A DNA stretch of 64,000 nucleotides. Origin: Ammoniphilus resinae (lineage in GTDB: Bacteria > Bacillota > Bacilli > Aneurinibacillales > RAOX-1). The notes beneath the pieces were generated by a model that saw only the letters and a list, made by a program, of their open reading frames with translations, was not told the DNA's origin and ran no database searches. The DNA lies in NCBI RefSeq assembly GCF_017873965.1, contig NZ_JAGGKT010000006.1, positions 124,001-188,000 of the forward strand. The letters run 5' to 3'. Both the position numbers and the translations under genes were made by a program. Positions 27,369 through 36,739 of the stretch are shown here, piece after piece; within the stretch, counting starts at the first letter, position 1; each line of letters starts with the position of its first letter.

Positions 27369-28018
27369 TTGAAATTAGGGGATTATCTCAGTCCTATCAA
27401 AAAAAAGAGATCCTGCATGAGGTCAATCTGCATATTGGCCAGGGAGAGTTATGTGCCCTCGTTGGACGCAATGGTGCGGGAAAATCAACATTGATTCATT
27501 CCATTCTTGGTCTTCTCCCGTACAAAAATGGGGAGATCTTAATAAAGGGGATTAGTAATCGAAAAGAAGGTTGGAAGTCAGCTCTGGCTTATTTACCAGA
27601 GAAGTTTCATCTTTATCCGCATTTGACGGGGGAGGAGAACTTTCATTTCTTTGCATCCCTCGAACAGGAAGTCAATCAACAAAGGATGGAAGAATCCTTG
27701 AGGTTGGTTGATTTGTGGGAGCATCGGGGGCAACGGGTTGCAGGCTATTCGAAGGGAATGCTGCAGCGCTTAGGACTAGCGATGATGCTCTATTATAGGT
27801 CCGATATCCTGATCTTAGATGAGCCGACAAGTGGGCTAGATCCCGTAGGAAGAAAAGAGGTCCTATCCGTTATCAAGCGATTAAAGGGGAAAACGATTCT
27901 TTTTTCCTCACACCATATCGATGAAATTATTCAGATTTGCAGCCATGTTGCCTTCTTGGAAGAAGGAAGACTGCAAAAATATAGCTTAGCGGAATTTCTG
28001 CAAGTCTATTCCTGGTAG
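27365..28018 (+). CDS. nosF: NosF, ABC transporter ATP-binding protein
   Basis: 217-aa ABC ATPase of the NosDFY system. Walker A GRNGAGKST at 34-42, signature YSKGMLQRLGLAMML, Walker B ILILDEPTSGLDP and the H-loop SSHHIDE are all present. A GTG start overlapping the nosY stop (GTGA) is chosen, since the strong AAAGGGGGGAGAG site lies just upstream and the protein begins at the usual point of the fold; the longer frame lies inside nosY. Order D-Y-F differs from D-F-Y of Proteobacteria. Confidence 0.92.
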   Translation: MIEIRGLSQSYQKKEILHEVNLHIGQGELCALVGRNGAGKSTLIHSILGLLPYKNGEILIKGISNRKEGWKSALAYLPEKFHLYPHLTGEENFHFFASLEQEVNQQRMEESLRLVDLWEHRGQRVAGYSKGMLQRLGLAMMLYYRSDILILDEPTSGLDPVGRKEVLSVIKRLKGKTILFSSHHIDEIIQICSHVAFLEEGRLQKYSLAEFLQVYSW

Positions 28019-28031
28019 GGTGGGTGAACAT

Positions 28032-28391
28032 ATGAAAAAAATCATGGGGATGATTCTCTTCTTGTCTTTGGCGTTAACAGCTGGATGTAGTTCCACACCG
28101 CATTGGGAAATAGTGATGAAAACAGATTATACCTATCAACAGCAGCTTCCGTTGACGATTGAAATCAATGAAAACAGTCAGCCTGTCGAAGGGTTGCAGG
28201 TGAAAGCGACGTTAGAAATGGAAAAGATGGACCATGGGGAAGTGGATGTTACCTTTGAAGATCAAGGCAATGGACAGTATATTGGGCAAGCCGCGTTGCC
28301 TATGGGTGGGGATTGGGTCGCATATATTGAATTAACGGATGGAAAGCAAGCGATGGAACAAACGCAAAACCTTTCCTTTAAGGAGGAGTGA
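28032..28391 (+). CDS. YtkA-like domain lipoprotein of the nos operon
   Basis: 119-aa putative lipoprotein: the signal ends in LTAGC with Cys near residue 19, followed by a beta-rich YtkA/FixH-like domain (PLTIEINENSQPVEGLQVKA to WVAYIELTDG). YtkA/FixH-like domains occur with copper-oxidase assembly and with ABC systems; here a copper-related role in NosZ maturation is inferred from position only. It occupies the place where nosL often sits, but it lacks NosL sequence features. The ATG at 28032 is chosen over the GTG at 28020. Confidence 0.78.
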   Translation: MKKIMGMILFLSLALTAGCSSTPHWEIVMKTDYTYQQQLPLTIEINENSQPVEGLQVKATLEMEKMDHGEVDVTFEDQGNGQYIGQAALPMGGDWVAYIELTDGKQAMEQTQNLSFKEE

Positions 28392-28393
28392 GA

Positions 28394-29035
28394 ATGTATC
28401 GGTTGAAAAAAATGAGTATCGGTCTGCTGGTGCTGATGCTTGGGATAACGGTCATTACAACCGCTTGTTCAAAGGTAGAAGGAAGTGAAACTGCGGTCGC
28501 CACAGTAAATGGAGAAGGGATTACCAAGGAGGATCTATCCTTTTACCGATTAATTAATTTACTTCAAATTGCTTTATACCGTGAAGCTGATCAACAAAGG
28601 TATCAAGGAGAAGAATTAAAGGAAGCCAATCGTTTTTGGGATCAGCAGGAGCAAGCAGTTGAAAACCAAAATACACTTTTGACGCAAATTATTCGTTTGC
28701 GGGCGGCTGCTTTATTGGCAAAGGAAAAAGGATATACAGTTAAGGAAGAGGAGATCCAGAAGGAGATTGAAAAGATAAAAGCCTATTACGCGCAGCATCT
28801 AGTTGCAAAGGATATGATTGCGAAGTACGGAGAAATAGAATTTTGGAAACAGCAAGAGCTGCAATATGAACGGATTCTCCTTGCCGGGAGGGTTCAGCAG
28901 GATATGGTAGAGCGGGTGAAACAAGCGAACCCGAAAGCAGAATCGAAAGAAATTCAAATGCTTGCAGAAAAGAAATATGAAGAGCTCTTGGTCTCTCAAA
29001 TCTCCACATTAGATATTCAACTAGATAAAAGGTAG
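28394..29035 (+). CDS. SurA N-terminal-like chaperone lipoprotein of the nos operon
   Basis: 213-aa lipoprotein: the signal ends in ITTAC (Cys near 25), then a SurA/trigger-factor-like helical chaperone region starting VATVNGEGITKEDL with a long helical segment rich in Glu, Lys and Gln. There is no parvulin isomerase domain, so it is a holdase-type or accessory chaperone at most. AAGGAGGA lies before the ATG at 28394, three bases after the previous stop. It is the last gene of the nos operon; a role in folding exported Nos proteins is inference. Confidence 0.78.
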   Translation: MYRLKKMSIGLLVLMLGITVITTACSKVEGSETAVATVNGEGITKEDLSFYRLINLLQIALYREADQQRYQGEELKEANRFWDQQEQAVENQNTLLTQIIRLRAAALLAKEKGYTVKEEEIQKEIEKIKAYYAQHLVAKDMIAKYGEIEFWKQQELQYERILLAGRVQQDMVERVKQANPKAESKEIQMLAEKKYEELLVSQISTLDIQLDKR

Positions 29036-29061
29036 GATTTTTGGCAGTTCGCGGAATGATC

Positions 29062-29090
29062 TTGAAATCAAAATATGATTGAGATATAGT
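29062..29090 (+). promoter_or_regulatory. Sigma-A promoter of glmU
   Basis: TTGAAA and TATAGT are 17 nt apart, with a leader of about 70 nt before the glmU ATG. It gives glmU independence from the anaerobically regulated nos operon upstream. Confidence 0.72.
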
Positions 29091-29166
29091 CATTATGGGG
29101 TATTTTTGTCAAGAACAAAGATGCCCCATTTGGAATGTAGAGACCAAAATCATTTGGAGGGCTACC

Positions 29167-30543
29167 ATGAATCAAAAATTTGCCGTGGTTTTGGCTGCCG
29201 GACAAGGTACTCGGATGAAGTCCAAACTGTATAAGGTATTACATAAAGTGTGCGGGAAACCAATGGTGCAGCATATTGTCGATAAGTTGAAGAGCATTTC
29301 TGTTGACGAAATAGCTGTCGTTGTCGGCCATGGGGCAGATGCAGTGAAACAACAGTTGGGATCAGACATCAACTATGCCTTTCAGGAACAGCAGTTGGGA
29401 ACAGCACATGCCGTACTCATGTGTAAGAATCTATTAAAGGATAAGGTAGGAACGACGATTGTTGTGACTGGCGATACACCTTTAATTAAAGAAGAAACCC
29501 TTAAAGGGCTGATGCAGCATCATCTTCAAGTGAATGCGGCTGCAACCGTACTGACGACGGTTTTGGATGATGCAACAGGATATGGACGAATTGTCCGTAA
29601 TCAGCAGAGTCACGTAGAGCGCATTGTAGAACATAAGGATGCGACAGCAGAAGAACGGGAAATCAGGGAAATCAGTACAGGGATTTTTTGCTTTGATAAC
29701 CAGAAACTTTTTGCTGCCTTAGCCGAGGTTCGCAATGATAATGTGCAGGGAGAGTACTATCTTCCAGATGTTATTGAAATACTAACAAAACAAAATGAAA
29801 TCATCTCAGCCTATCAAACAGATGATTCTGAAGAAGGTATGGGTGTCAATGATAGGGTGCAGCTTTCTTATGCGGAGCAAGTGATGCGCAGAAAAATCAA
29901 TGAGGGTCATATGAGAAACGGTGTGACCTTGATTGATCCTGCTACTACTTATATTGAAGCGGATGTTGTGATTGGCAGGGATTCCATTATTGAACCCGGC
30001 ACCTATCTTCGCGGAGAAACCGTGATTGGTGATGATTGTGTGGTTGGACCCCAGGCGGATCTTACGGACACCACCGTGGAAAATGAAGTCCATATCCAGT
30101 ACACCGTTGTTCACCAAAGTACGATACGCAATGCGGCATCGGTCGGTCCATTTGCCTATGTACGCCCGGGATCGGATATTGGAGAACACACCAAAGTGGG
30201 GGACTTTGTTGAATTAAAGAATACCAAATTGGGGAATGGTTCCAAGGTATCTCACTTATCTTATTTGGGTGATGCAACGGTAGGACAACATGTAAATGTC
30301 GGTTGTGGTACGATCACCGTGAATTATGATGGCGTGAAAAAACATCGAACCCTTATTGGCGACCATGCCTTTATTGGGTGTAATGCTAATTTAATTGCCC
30401 CTGTTCAGATTGGGGACGGTGCTTATGTAGCGGCGGGTTCGACCATTAATCAGGATGTCCCTGAACAATCAATGGCAATTGCCAGAGAACGCCAGATAAA
30501 TAAAGAAGGATATGCTGCCAAATTGTTGCGCAAGGAAAAATAA
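29167..30543 (+). CDS. glmU: Bifunctional GlmU (GlcN-1-P acetyltransferase / UDP-GlcNAc pyrophosphorylase)
   Basis: Makes UDP-GlcNAc for peptidoglycan. The 458-aa protein has an N-terminal nucleotidyltransferase domain ([18 protein letters not shown] at 9-26, then GTAHAVL and GDTPL) and a C-terminal left-handed beta-helix acetyltransferase domain from about 250 with hexapeptide repeats and [13 protein letters not shown]. The ATG at 29167 has TTGGAGGG six bases upstream; earlier in-frame codons run into the leader and are rejected. prs follows, as in B. subtilis. Confidence 0.96.
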   Translation: MNQKFAVVLAAGQGTRMKSKLYKVLHKVCGKPMVQHIVDKLKSISVDEIAVVVGHGADAVKQQLGSDINYAFQEQQLGTAHAVLMCKNLLKDKVGTTIVVTGDTPLIKEETLKGLMQHHLQVNAAATVLTTVLDDATGYGRIVRNQQSHVERIVEHKDATAEEREIREISTGIFCFDNQKLFAALAEVRNDNVQGEYYLPDVIEILTKQNEIISAYQTDDSEEGMGVNDRVQLSYAEQVMRRKINEGHMRNGVTLIDPATTYIEADVVIGRDSIIEPGTYLRGETVIGDDCVVGPQADLTDTTVENEVHIQYTVVHQSTIRNAASVGPFAYVRPGSDIGEHTKVGDFVELKNTKLGNGSKVSHLSYLGDATVGQHVNVGCGTITVNYDGVKKHRTLIGDHAFIGCNANLIAPVQIGDGAYVAAGSTINQDVPEQSMAIARERQINKEGYAAKLLRKEK

Positions 30544-30563
30544 GGTGGAGGTTAAATAAAAAA

Positions 30564-31514
30564 ATGGCTAATTATCGTGATCCAAAGCTGAAGGTCTTTA
30601 CATGTAACTCAAATCCGCAACTGGCAAAGGAAATAGCTGATCATATCGGATTACCCTTAGGGAATTCCGAAGTTGTACGCTTCAGTGACGGAGAGATTCA
30701 AATCAAGTTAAATGAAAGTGTTCGCGGTGCAGACGTGTTTGTTATCCAATCAACAAGTGCACCTGTGAATCAAAACTTAATGGAACTTTTAATTATGATT
30801 GATGCCTTGAAACGTGCCTCTGCCAAAAGCATCAATTGTGTGATTCCTTATTACGGCTATGCGCGACAAGACCGGAAGGCTAGAGCGAGAGATCCGATTA
30901 CTGCAAAATTAGTCGCTAATTTGTTGGAGACAGCTGGTGCACACCGAATCATTACAATGGACCTGCATGCGACACAAATTCAAGGTTTCTTCGATATTCC
31001 AGTTGACCATTTATTAGGGGTTCCTATTCTGGCAAAATATTTTGAAGAAAAAGAGCTGGAAGATATCGTCGTGGTTTCTCCCGATCATGGGGGTGTAACT
31101 CGTGCGAGAAAATTGGCAGAACGCTTGCAGGCGCCCATTGCGATTATTGATAAACGCAGACCTGAGCCAAATGTCGCGGAAATCATGAATATCGTTGGGA
31201 ATATTGAAGGGAAGACAGCGATTTTAATTGATGACATTATTGATACAGCAGGTACAATTACCCTTGCTGCAAACGCGCTTGTAGAGAGCGGAGCAAAAGG
31301 TGTCTATGCTTGCTGCACACATCCTGTTCTTTCCGGTCCGGCAATCGAAAGAATCGCGAAATCAAAGATTCAAGAGTTGGTGGTTACCAACAGCATTGCC
31401 TTAGCTCCGGAGAAGGTGCTTCCGAACGTCAAGATGCTCTCTGTAGCACCTATTATTGGAGAGGCGATTATTCGCGTCCATGAAGAATTATCCGTAAGTA
31501 AACTATTTGATTAA
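30564..31514 (+). CDS. prs: Ribose-phosphate pyrophosphokinase
   Basis: Synthesizes PRPP from ribose 5-phosphate and ATP for nucleotide, His, Trp and NAD pathways. The 316-aa protein has the ATP-binding flexible loop [17 protein letters not shown], the [19 protein letters not shown] signature and the PRPP-binding loop [12 protein letters not shown] near residue 216. AAGGTGGAGG lies upstream. It probably shares a transcript with glmU. Confidence 0.97.
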   Translation: MANYRDPKLKVFTCNSNPQLAKEIADHIGLPLGNSEVVRFSDGEIQIKLNESVRGADVFVIQSTSAPVNQNLMELLIMIDALKRASAKSINCVIPYYGYARQDRKARARDPITAKLVANLLETAGAHRIITMDLHATQIQGFFDIPVDHLLGVPILAKYFEEKELEDIVVVSPDHGGVTRARKLAERLQAPIAIIDKRRPEPNVAEIMNIVGNIEGKTAILIDDIIDTAGTITLAANALVESGAKGVYACCTHPVLSGPAIERIAKSKIQELVVTNSIALAPEKVLPNVKMLSVAPIIGEAIIRVHEELSVSKLFD

Positions 31515-31533
31515 ACTATCCGGTTTGAACCTT

Positions 31534-31573
31534 CCTAAAAAGGGCAATATATTGCTGAATACTTTTTAGGAGG
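31534..31573 (+). promoter_or_regulatory. Hairpin sequestering the ctc ribosome binding site
   Basis: CCTAAAAAG (31534-31542) pairs perfectly with CTTTTTAGG (31562-31570), whose last bases are the first half of the AGGAGG Shine-Dalgarno of ctc. The loop contains its own small palindrome GCAATATATTGC. It could limit translation, or with a partial sigma-B-like promoter (GTTTGA-13 nt-GGGCAA, 31523-31547) it could mark where the stress promoter lies. Both are inference. Confidence 0.5.
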
Positions 31574-31584
31574 GTGATTTTTTT

Positions 31585-32223
31585 ATGTCTGCAACTTTAA
31601 AGGTGGAAAAACGTAATAATAAGAAATCAACAAAGACCCAGTTGAGAAATCAGGGCAAGATTCCTGGTATTGTTTACGGCGGCGAGGGAAACAACGAATT
31701 AATTAGTATCGATCAATCTGAACTTCTTCAAGTCTTGCGAACCCAAGGGAAGAGCAGTGTGATCCAGCTTCAATTGGCGAATGGACAGCCGGCAAATGTG
31801 ATGATCTATGAAATGCAAAAAGATCATTTCAAAGATCGTCTTTTACATGTGGATTTCAAACGAGTGAACATGAATGAACCCATTGAAACTTCTATCCCCA
31901 TTACTTTGATTGGAGAAGCGAATGGGGTGAAGCAAGGTGGAGTGCTGCAATTCCAAACACGAGAAATTGAAATTCGTTGTTTGCCGTCCCATATCCCTGA
32001 CTTCATTCCGCTCTATGTTTCAGAGCTTTCTATTGGGGAATCCTTATGTGTTTCTGACTTAGAAATCCCAGAAGGAGTCGAAGTACAGCATGAATTGGAT
32101 GAGGTGATTGTTAGCGTTGCCGCACCTCGATTACAACCTGTCGAGGAAACTCCGGAAGATACCATTCAGGAGCCTGAAGTCGTTGATGCAAAGAACGGCC
32201 CTGGAATGGATGAAGCTAAATAA
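31585..32223 (+). CDS. ctc: 50S ribosomal protein L25 / general stress protein Ctc
   Basis: 212-aa CTC-family form of L25, which binds 5S rRNA. The N-terminal L25 domain (about 1-92) with RNQGKIPGIVYGG is followed by the TL5-type C-terminal domain and an acidic tail ending after PEDTIQEPE. In B. subtilis ctc is a sigma-B stress gene induced by heat and salt. The ATG lies eleven bases after AGGAGGG. Confidence 0.94.
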   Translation: MSATLKVEKRNNKKSTKTQLRNQGKIPGIVYGGEGNNELISIDQSELLQVLRTQGKSSVIQLQLANGQPANVMIYEMQKDHFKDRLLHVDFKRVNMNEPIETSIPITLIGEANGVKQGGVLQFQTREIEIRCLPSHIPDFIPLYVSELSIGESLCVSDLEIPEGVEVQHELDEVIVSVAAPRLQPVEETPEDTIQEPEVVDAKNGPGMDEAK

Positions 32224-32242
32224 AGATTAGGTGGAGAAACGA

Positions 32243-32800
32243 TTGAAATTAATTGTTGGACTTGGAAATCCTGGAAAGCAGTATGAAAAAACCCGGCATA
32301 ATGCCGGGTTTATGGTCATTGATGAGCTTGCCCGGTCCTTGCAGATAGAACCAAGTCAGTTAAAGTTTAAGGGACTGTGTGGGGAAACGCGAATCGGCGG
32401 AGAAAAAGTTATTCTATTAAAGCCGCTTACCTATATGAACCTATCAGGTGAATCGGTGATACAAGCAGTTAACTTTTTCAAAGCTGAAAAAGATGAACTA
32501 TTGGTTATTTACGATGATTTGGATACGCCCGTAGGGAAAATCCGGCTTCGGCTGAAAGGCAGTGCTGGTGGTCATAACGGCATCAAATCGATCATTCAGC
32601 ATTTAGGGACAGAAGAGTTCCAGCGGATTCGCGTGGGAATCGGACGCCCGTTGCCAGGGCAAAAGGTAGTTGACTTTGTCCTAGAGAACTTTCGCGCAGA
32701 AGAAGAAGGCGACATCAAGACGGCCATTGAGAACTCGACCGCGGCGGCGAAACAGTGGTTGAGTGAACCTTTTGAACAAGTGATGAATAAGTTTAACTGA
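32243..32800 (+). CDS. pth: Peptidyl-tRNA hydrolase
   Basis: Releases peptides from prematurely dropped peptidyl-tRNA. The 185-aa protein has the family start KLIVGLGNPGKQYEKTRHNAG-like, with catalytic His19, plus PLTYMNLSG, YDDLDTPVG and GGHNGIKSI. A TTG start at 32243 is preferred because AGGTGGA lies eight bases upstream and the protein begins exactly like relatives; the GTG at 32231 overlaps that site. Order ctc-pth-fin-mfd matches B. subtilis. Confidence 0.94.
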   Translation: MKLIVGLGNPGKQYEKTRHNAGFMVIDELARSLQIEPSQLKFKGLCGETRIGGEKVILLKPLTYMNLSGESVIQAVNFFKAEKDELLVIYDDLDTPVGKIRLRLKGSAGGHNGIKSIIQHLGTEEFQRIRVGIGRPLPGQKVVDFVLENFRAEEEGDIKTAIENSTAAAKQWLSEPFEQVMNKFN

Positions 32801-32829
32801 GTATGTTTTCGTTTGCCAGGGGAATAATA
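32801..32829 (+). promoter_or_regulatory. Candidate sigma-F promoter of fin
   Basis: The -10 region GGGAATAATA (32820-32829) fits the sigma-F consensus GGNRANANTW at every position. GTATG upstream (32801-32805) fits the -35 GYATA at four of five, with 14 nt between (consensus is 15-16). fin is sigma-F-dependent in B. subtilis. Confidence 0.6.
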
Positions 32830-32864
32830 CTAGAAGGAATATACTCCCTCTAGGAGGCATAATG

Positions 32865-33086
32865 ATGTCAATAAAATATATCTGTCCTTACTGTAAAACA
32901 ACGCTTGGGGTGTTTGATTCAGCCCATGTTTCAGAAGCGCAGCTGGGGTTCCATTCCTTGACCCCTGAGGAACGAAACCATATAATAAGCTATGAAGCGA
33001 ATGGAGACGTAGTAGCAAATGTTACCTGTGAATACTGCAGTGAAGCAATTGACCGGAATCCAGAGTTGGGAAATCCATTACAATGA
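32865..33086 (+). CDS. fin: Fin (YabK), anti-sigma-F factor
   Basis: 73-aa forespore protein that inhibits sigma-F to aid the switch to sigma-G. It has two CxxC pairs (C7/C10 in ICPYC, C55/C58 in CEYC) forming a zinc site, and the family core LGFHSLTPEERNHIISYEANGDV. The second of two adjacent ATG codons is used, seven bases after TAGGAGG. It lies between pth and mfd as in B. subtilis. Confidence 0.92.
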   Translation: MSIKYICPYCKTTLGVFDSAHVSEAQLGFHSLTPEERNHIISYEANGDVVANVTCEYCSEAIDRNPELGNPLQ

Positions 33087-33190
33087 CAGTAGAGCCTTGG
33101 CTGCGCATGCTGAGGCTTATTTTTGCACTTGTATGAAAGATCTTTGCATCTACTAAGTGGGGCATAGGAGGCTCGGAGAGGAGGCTCAAT

Positions 33191-36100
33191 TTGAAAGGAA
33201 TCATTGATAAATTTATTCATAACCCTGATTTTCAAACCGTTTTAAGCGGATTTGACCAAGGCTTGAGAGAACAGATGGTAACAGGCTTAAGCGGGTCAGC
33301 CAGACAATTTATGATTGGTGCGCTATTTGAATCGCTAAATAAACCTTTGCTTGTTGTCACTCACAATATGTTTCAGGCACAGAAAATTTTTGAAGACTTA
33401 GTGGATGTCCTTGGGGAAGAGCAGGTATTGCTTTTTCCAGCAAACGAATTGATTATATCTGAAATGGCCATCGCTAGTCCAGAAACATTGGCCAATCGAA
33501 TCGAAGTATTAAATAAAATTAGCGAGAAAAAACGACGCATTTTGGTCACTCCTTATGCCGGGTTAAGAAGGATTTTGCTGCCGCAACAAATTTGGAAAGA
33601 ATCGCAAATTTTCTTACAAGTAGGGCAAGAGGTTTCACTTGAGCAATTGTTGCAAAACCTAGTTTCGACCGGTTATGAACGAGTGGAGATGGTGGAAGGA
33701 AAAGGACAAATGAGTATGCGGGGCGGCATCCTAGATGTCTATCCGATTTCGTCTGACTTTCCGATTCGAATCGAACTGTTTGATGTCATGATTGATTCGA
33801 TTCGCTATTTCGACCAGACCAATCAGCGTTCCATAAGGTCGTGTGAATCCATTGTAATCCCGCCAACGAATGAAATCTTTGGCAGCGTGGAAATCTTACA
33901 GCAGACTGCAGAACGTTTGCAGCAAAAGATGGGCGAGACACTGCAAAAAGTGAAAGATCAGGCTGTAAAAGAGAAAATCGTCGAGAAGATGGGTTGGGAG
34001 ATCGAACAACTCCGTCATGGAAACCGCTTTCAGGGTCTCTATAAGTATATTTCCCTCATGTATTCAAACTATCAAAGTTTACTAGATTACATGCCGGATG
34101 AAACGGTTATTGTCATGGATGAACCGACACGTGTTCTTGAGGCCGTTGAGCAGTTGGATAAAGAGGAAGCAGAATGGAAAACAGCGCTGTTGGCGGAAGG
34201 GGAGTTCGCTCACGAGATTGCGATTTCCTTCCCTTATGAGGATGTAGTAAACAGCAGGAAAAATAAGATTATGTATCTTGCCCTATTTCTCCGTCAAGTC
34301 CCACGGACTGCTCCGCAAAACATCGTAGGTATCAGTTGCAAAACCATGCAGAATTTTCATGGGCAAATGAATGTCTTGAAAACAGAGCTGGAACGCTGGA
34401 AAAAACAGCATCATCAGGTATTGTTTCTGGCCGCCGATGAAGAGCGGGCGAAACGCTTGGAAAAAGTCTTTCATGATTACGAGATTGAAGCAGACTTAAT
34501 CCTCCATTCACCGCCAAGCATGGGCAGCCAGCGACCTGTCATTTCTATCGGGAATTTGCAGGCTGGTTTTGAAATGCCGATGAACCATTTAGTGGTTGTG
34601 ACCGAGTCTGAGGTGTTCTCACAGAAACAAAGAAAAGCCAGGAAAACGCGGACCAATTTAAGTAACGCAGAACGGATTAAAAATTATAATGAACTGAAAG
34701 TTGGCGATTATGTTGTCCATGTGAACCATGGAATCGGAAGGTACCTGGGAATAGAAACCCTTGTCATCAATGGCAATCATAAAGATTATCTGCATCTGAA
34801 ATATGCGGGCAATGATAAGCTATATGTTCCAATTGAACAGATTGACCAGGTTCAAAAATATGTGGGCAACGAAGATAAAGAGCCGAAGATTTATAAATTA
34901 GGCGGAACGGATTGGAAGAAGGTAAAAAGTAAGGCTAAATCGTCCATTCAGGATATTGCGGCAGACCTGATCAAGCTATACGCGCAACGTGAAGCGACGA
35001 AAGGTTATCAATTTAGTCCAGACACGCCAGAAATGAGAGAATTTGAGGCACTTTTTCCTTATGAAGAAACACAAGATCAGCTTCGGGCGATCGACGAAAT
35101 CAAGCACGACATGGAGAGGCCTCAGCCTATGGACCGCTTGTTGTGCGGAGATGTGGGATACGGGAAAACAGAGGTGGCGATTCGCGCAGCTTTCAAAGCA
35201 GTGATGGACGGTAAACAAGTTGCTATTCTAGTTCCTACAACGATTTTAGCCCAACAGCATTATGAGACATTTCGTGAGAGATTTGAAGGGTATCCAATTG
35301 AAATCGGAGTCATTTCTCGTTTTCGCTCTCGAAAAGAGCAGACAGAGGCACTGAAATCGCTGAAAAATGGAACGTTGGATATAATTATTGGAACCCACCG
35401 TTTGTTATCGAAAGATGTGGTTTTCAAGGATCTCGGTTTGTTGATCGTAGATGAGGAGCAGCGCTTCGGTGTTACCCATAAGGAAAAGTTAAAGCGGTTA
35501 AAAACCAATGTGGATGTACTGACGCTGACGGCGACCCCGATCCCTAGAACTTTGCACATGTCGATGCTGGGTGTGCGCGATCTGTCGGTTATTGAGACTC
35601 CGCCAGAAAATCGGTTCCCCGTGCAGACCTATGTCATGGAGTATAGTGCAGGGTTGGTAAGAGAAGCGATTGAACGGGAAATGTCTCGTGGAGGTCAGGT
35701 ATATTTCCTTTTCAATCAAGTCCAGGGGATTGAGCAGATGGCAGAGCAAATTTCCTTCCTGGTTCCTGAGGCAAAGGTTGGTGTAGCCCATGGTCAAATG
35801 AAAGAAACGGAATTAGAACAAGTGATGCTTGATTTCCTTGAAGGAAATACAGATGTTCTAGTTAGTACGACGATCATAGAAACGGGCGTAGATATTCCAA
35901 ACGTCAATACGCTAATTGTTTATAATGCCGATCGGATGGGGCTGTCTCAACTCTATCAATTGCGTGGTCGTGTAGGACGTTCCAACCGAATGGCCTATGC
36001 TTATTTTACGTATCAGCGAGATAAAGTATTGACCGAAGTAGCCGAAAAAAGATTACAGGCGATTAAGGAATTTACAGAGCTCGGTTCTGGGTTTAAAATT

Positions 36101-36739
36101 GCCATGCGTGATTTATCCATTCGTGGTGCAGGGAACTTATTGGGTGCTGAGCAGCATGGATTTATTGCTTCAGTCGGATTTGATCTATACAGTCAAATGT
36201 TGAAAGATGCGATAAAAGAATTAAAAGGCGGTCCGAAGGAAGAGGAAACGATTCAGCCAGAAATTGATATCCAGTTAGATGCTTTTATTCCTTCTGAGTA
36301 TATTCAGGACGGCCGGCAGAAGATTGAATTATATAAGAAATTTGCAGCCGTGCAGACCATGGAAGATGTGGCGGATTTGCAGGATGAGTTGGTGGATCGA
36401 TTTGGTGAGCCGCCGATGCCTGTGCAAAATCTGCTGCGAGTCGCTCGCTTGCGGGTCTACTCCCTTATGCACCGAATTACAAGTATTTCGCAGAAGGGCA
36501 TGCAGATGGTTATTACCTTACATGAAGATCAAAACAGTGCTATTGATGGAACCAAATTATTCGAGTGGGCAAGCCGCTTTGAACGGCGAATTCTCCTTTC
36601 AACTGGACAATCGATATCGATTACTGTTAAGCTAAATGGGTTAACTCCTGAGAATGCAATCGAGTTAGTGGATCGTTTTCTTTCAGGGTTCGAGCAAGTG
36701 AAACGAACGAAGGGAGAATTAAATAATGTTGCCAATTAA
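33191..36739 (+). CDS. mfd: Transcription-repair coupling factor Mfd
   Basis: 1182-aa SF2 translocase that removes stalled RNA polymerase and recruits UvrA. Layout: UvrB-like N-terminal region, RNA-polymerase interaction domain around residues 500-560 (LKVGDYVVHVNHGIGRYLG), helicase motif I GDVGYGKTE near 653-661, DEEQ near 754, motif VI-like QLRGRVGRSNR near 919 and a C-terminal TRCF domain. Full length. A TTG start lies seven bases after GAGGAGG. The end overlaps the next gene by 14 nt. Confidence 0.97.
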   Translation: MKGIIDKFIHNPDFQTVLSGFDQGLREQMVTGLSGSARQFMIGALFESLNKPLLVVTHNMFQAQKIFEDLVDVLGEEQVLLFPANELIISEMAIASPETLANRIEVLNKISEKKRRILVTPYAGLRRILLPQQIWKESQIFLQVGQEVSLEQLLQNLVSTGYERVEMVEGKGQMSMRGGILDVYPISSDFPIRIELFDVMIDSIRYFDQTNQRSIRSCESIVIPPTNEIFGSVEILQQTAERLQQKMGETLQKVKDQAVKEKIVEKMGWEIEQLRHGNRFQGLYKYISLMYSNYQSLLDYMPDETVIVMDEPTRVLEAVEQLDKEEAEWKTALLAEGEFAHEIAISFPYEDVVNSRKNKIMYLALFLRQVPRTAPQNIVGISCKTMQNFHGQMNVLKTELERWKKQHHQVLFLAADEERAKRLEKVFHDYEIEADLILHSPPSMGSQRPVISIGNLQAGFEMPMNHLVVVTESEVFSQKQRKARKTRTNLSNAERIKNYNELKVGDYVVHVNHGIGRYLGIETLVINGNHKDYLHLKYAGNDKLYVPIEQIDQVQKYVGNEDKEPKIYKLGGTDWKKVKSKAKSSIQDIAADLIKLYAQREATKGYQFSPDTPEMREFEALFPYEETQDQLRAIDEIKHDMERPQPMDRLLCGDVGYGKTEVAIRAAFKAVMDGKQVAILVPTTILAQQHYETFRERFEGYPIEIGVISRFRSRKEQTEALKSLKNGTLDIIIGTHRLLSKDVVFKDLGLLIVDEEQRFGVTHKEKLKRLKTNVDVLTLTATPIPRTLHMSMLGVRDLSVIETPPENRFPVQTYVMEYSAGLVREAIEREMSRGGQVYFLFNQVQGIEQMAEQISFLVPEAKVGVAHGQMKETELEQVMLDFLEGNTDVLVSTTIIETGVDIPNVNTLIVYNADRMGLSQLYQLRGRVGRSNRMAYAYFTYQRDKVLTEVAEKRLQAIKEFTELGSGFKIAMRDLSIRGAGNLLGAEQHGFIASVGFDLYSQMLKDAIKELKGGPKEEETIQPEIDIQLDAFIPSEYIQDGRQKIELYKKFAAVQTMEDVADLQDELVDRFGEPPMPVQNLLRVARLRVYSLMHRITSISQKGMQMVITLHEDQNSAIDGTKLFEWASRFERRILLSTGQSISITVKLNGLTPENAIELVDRFLSGFEQVKRTKGELNNVAN

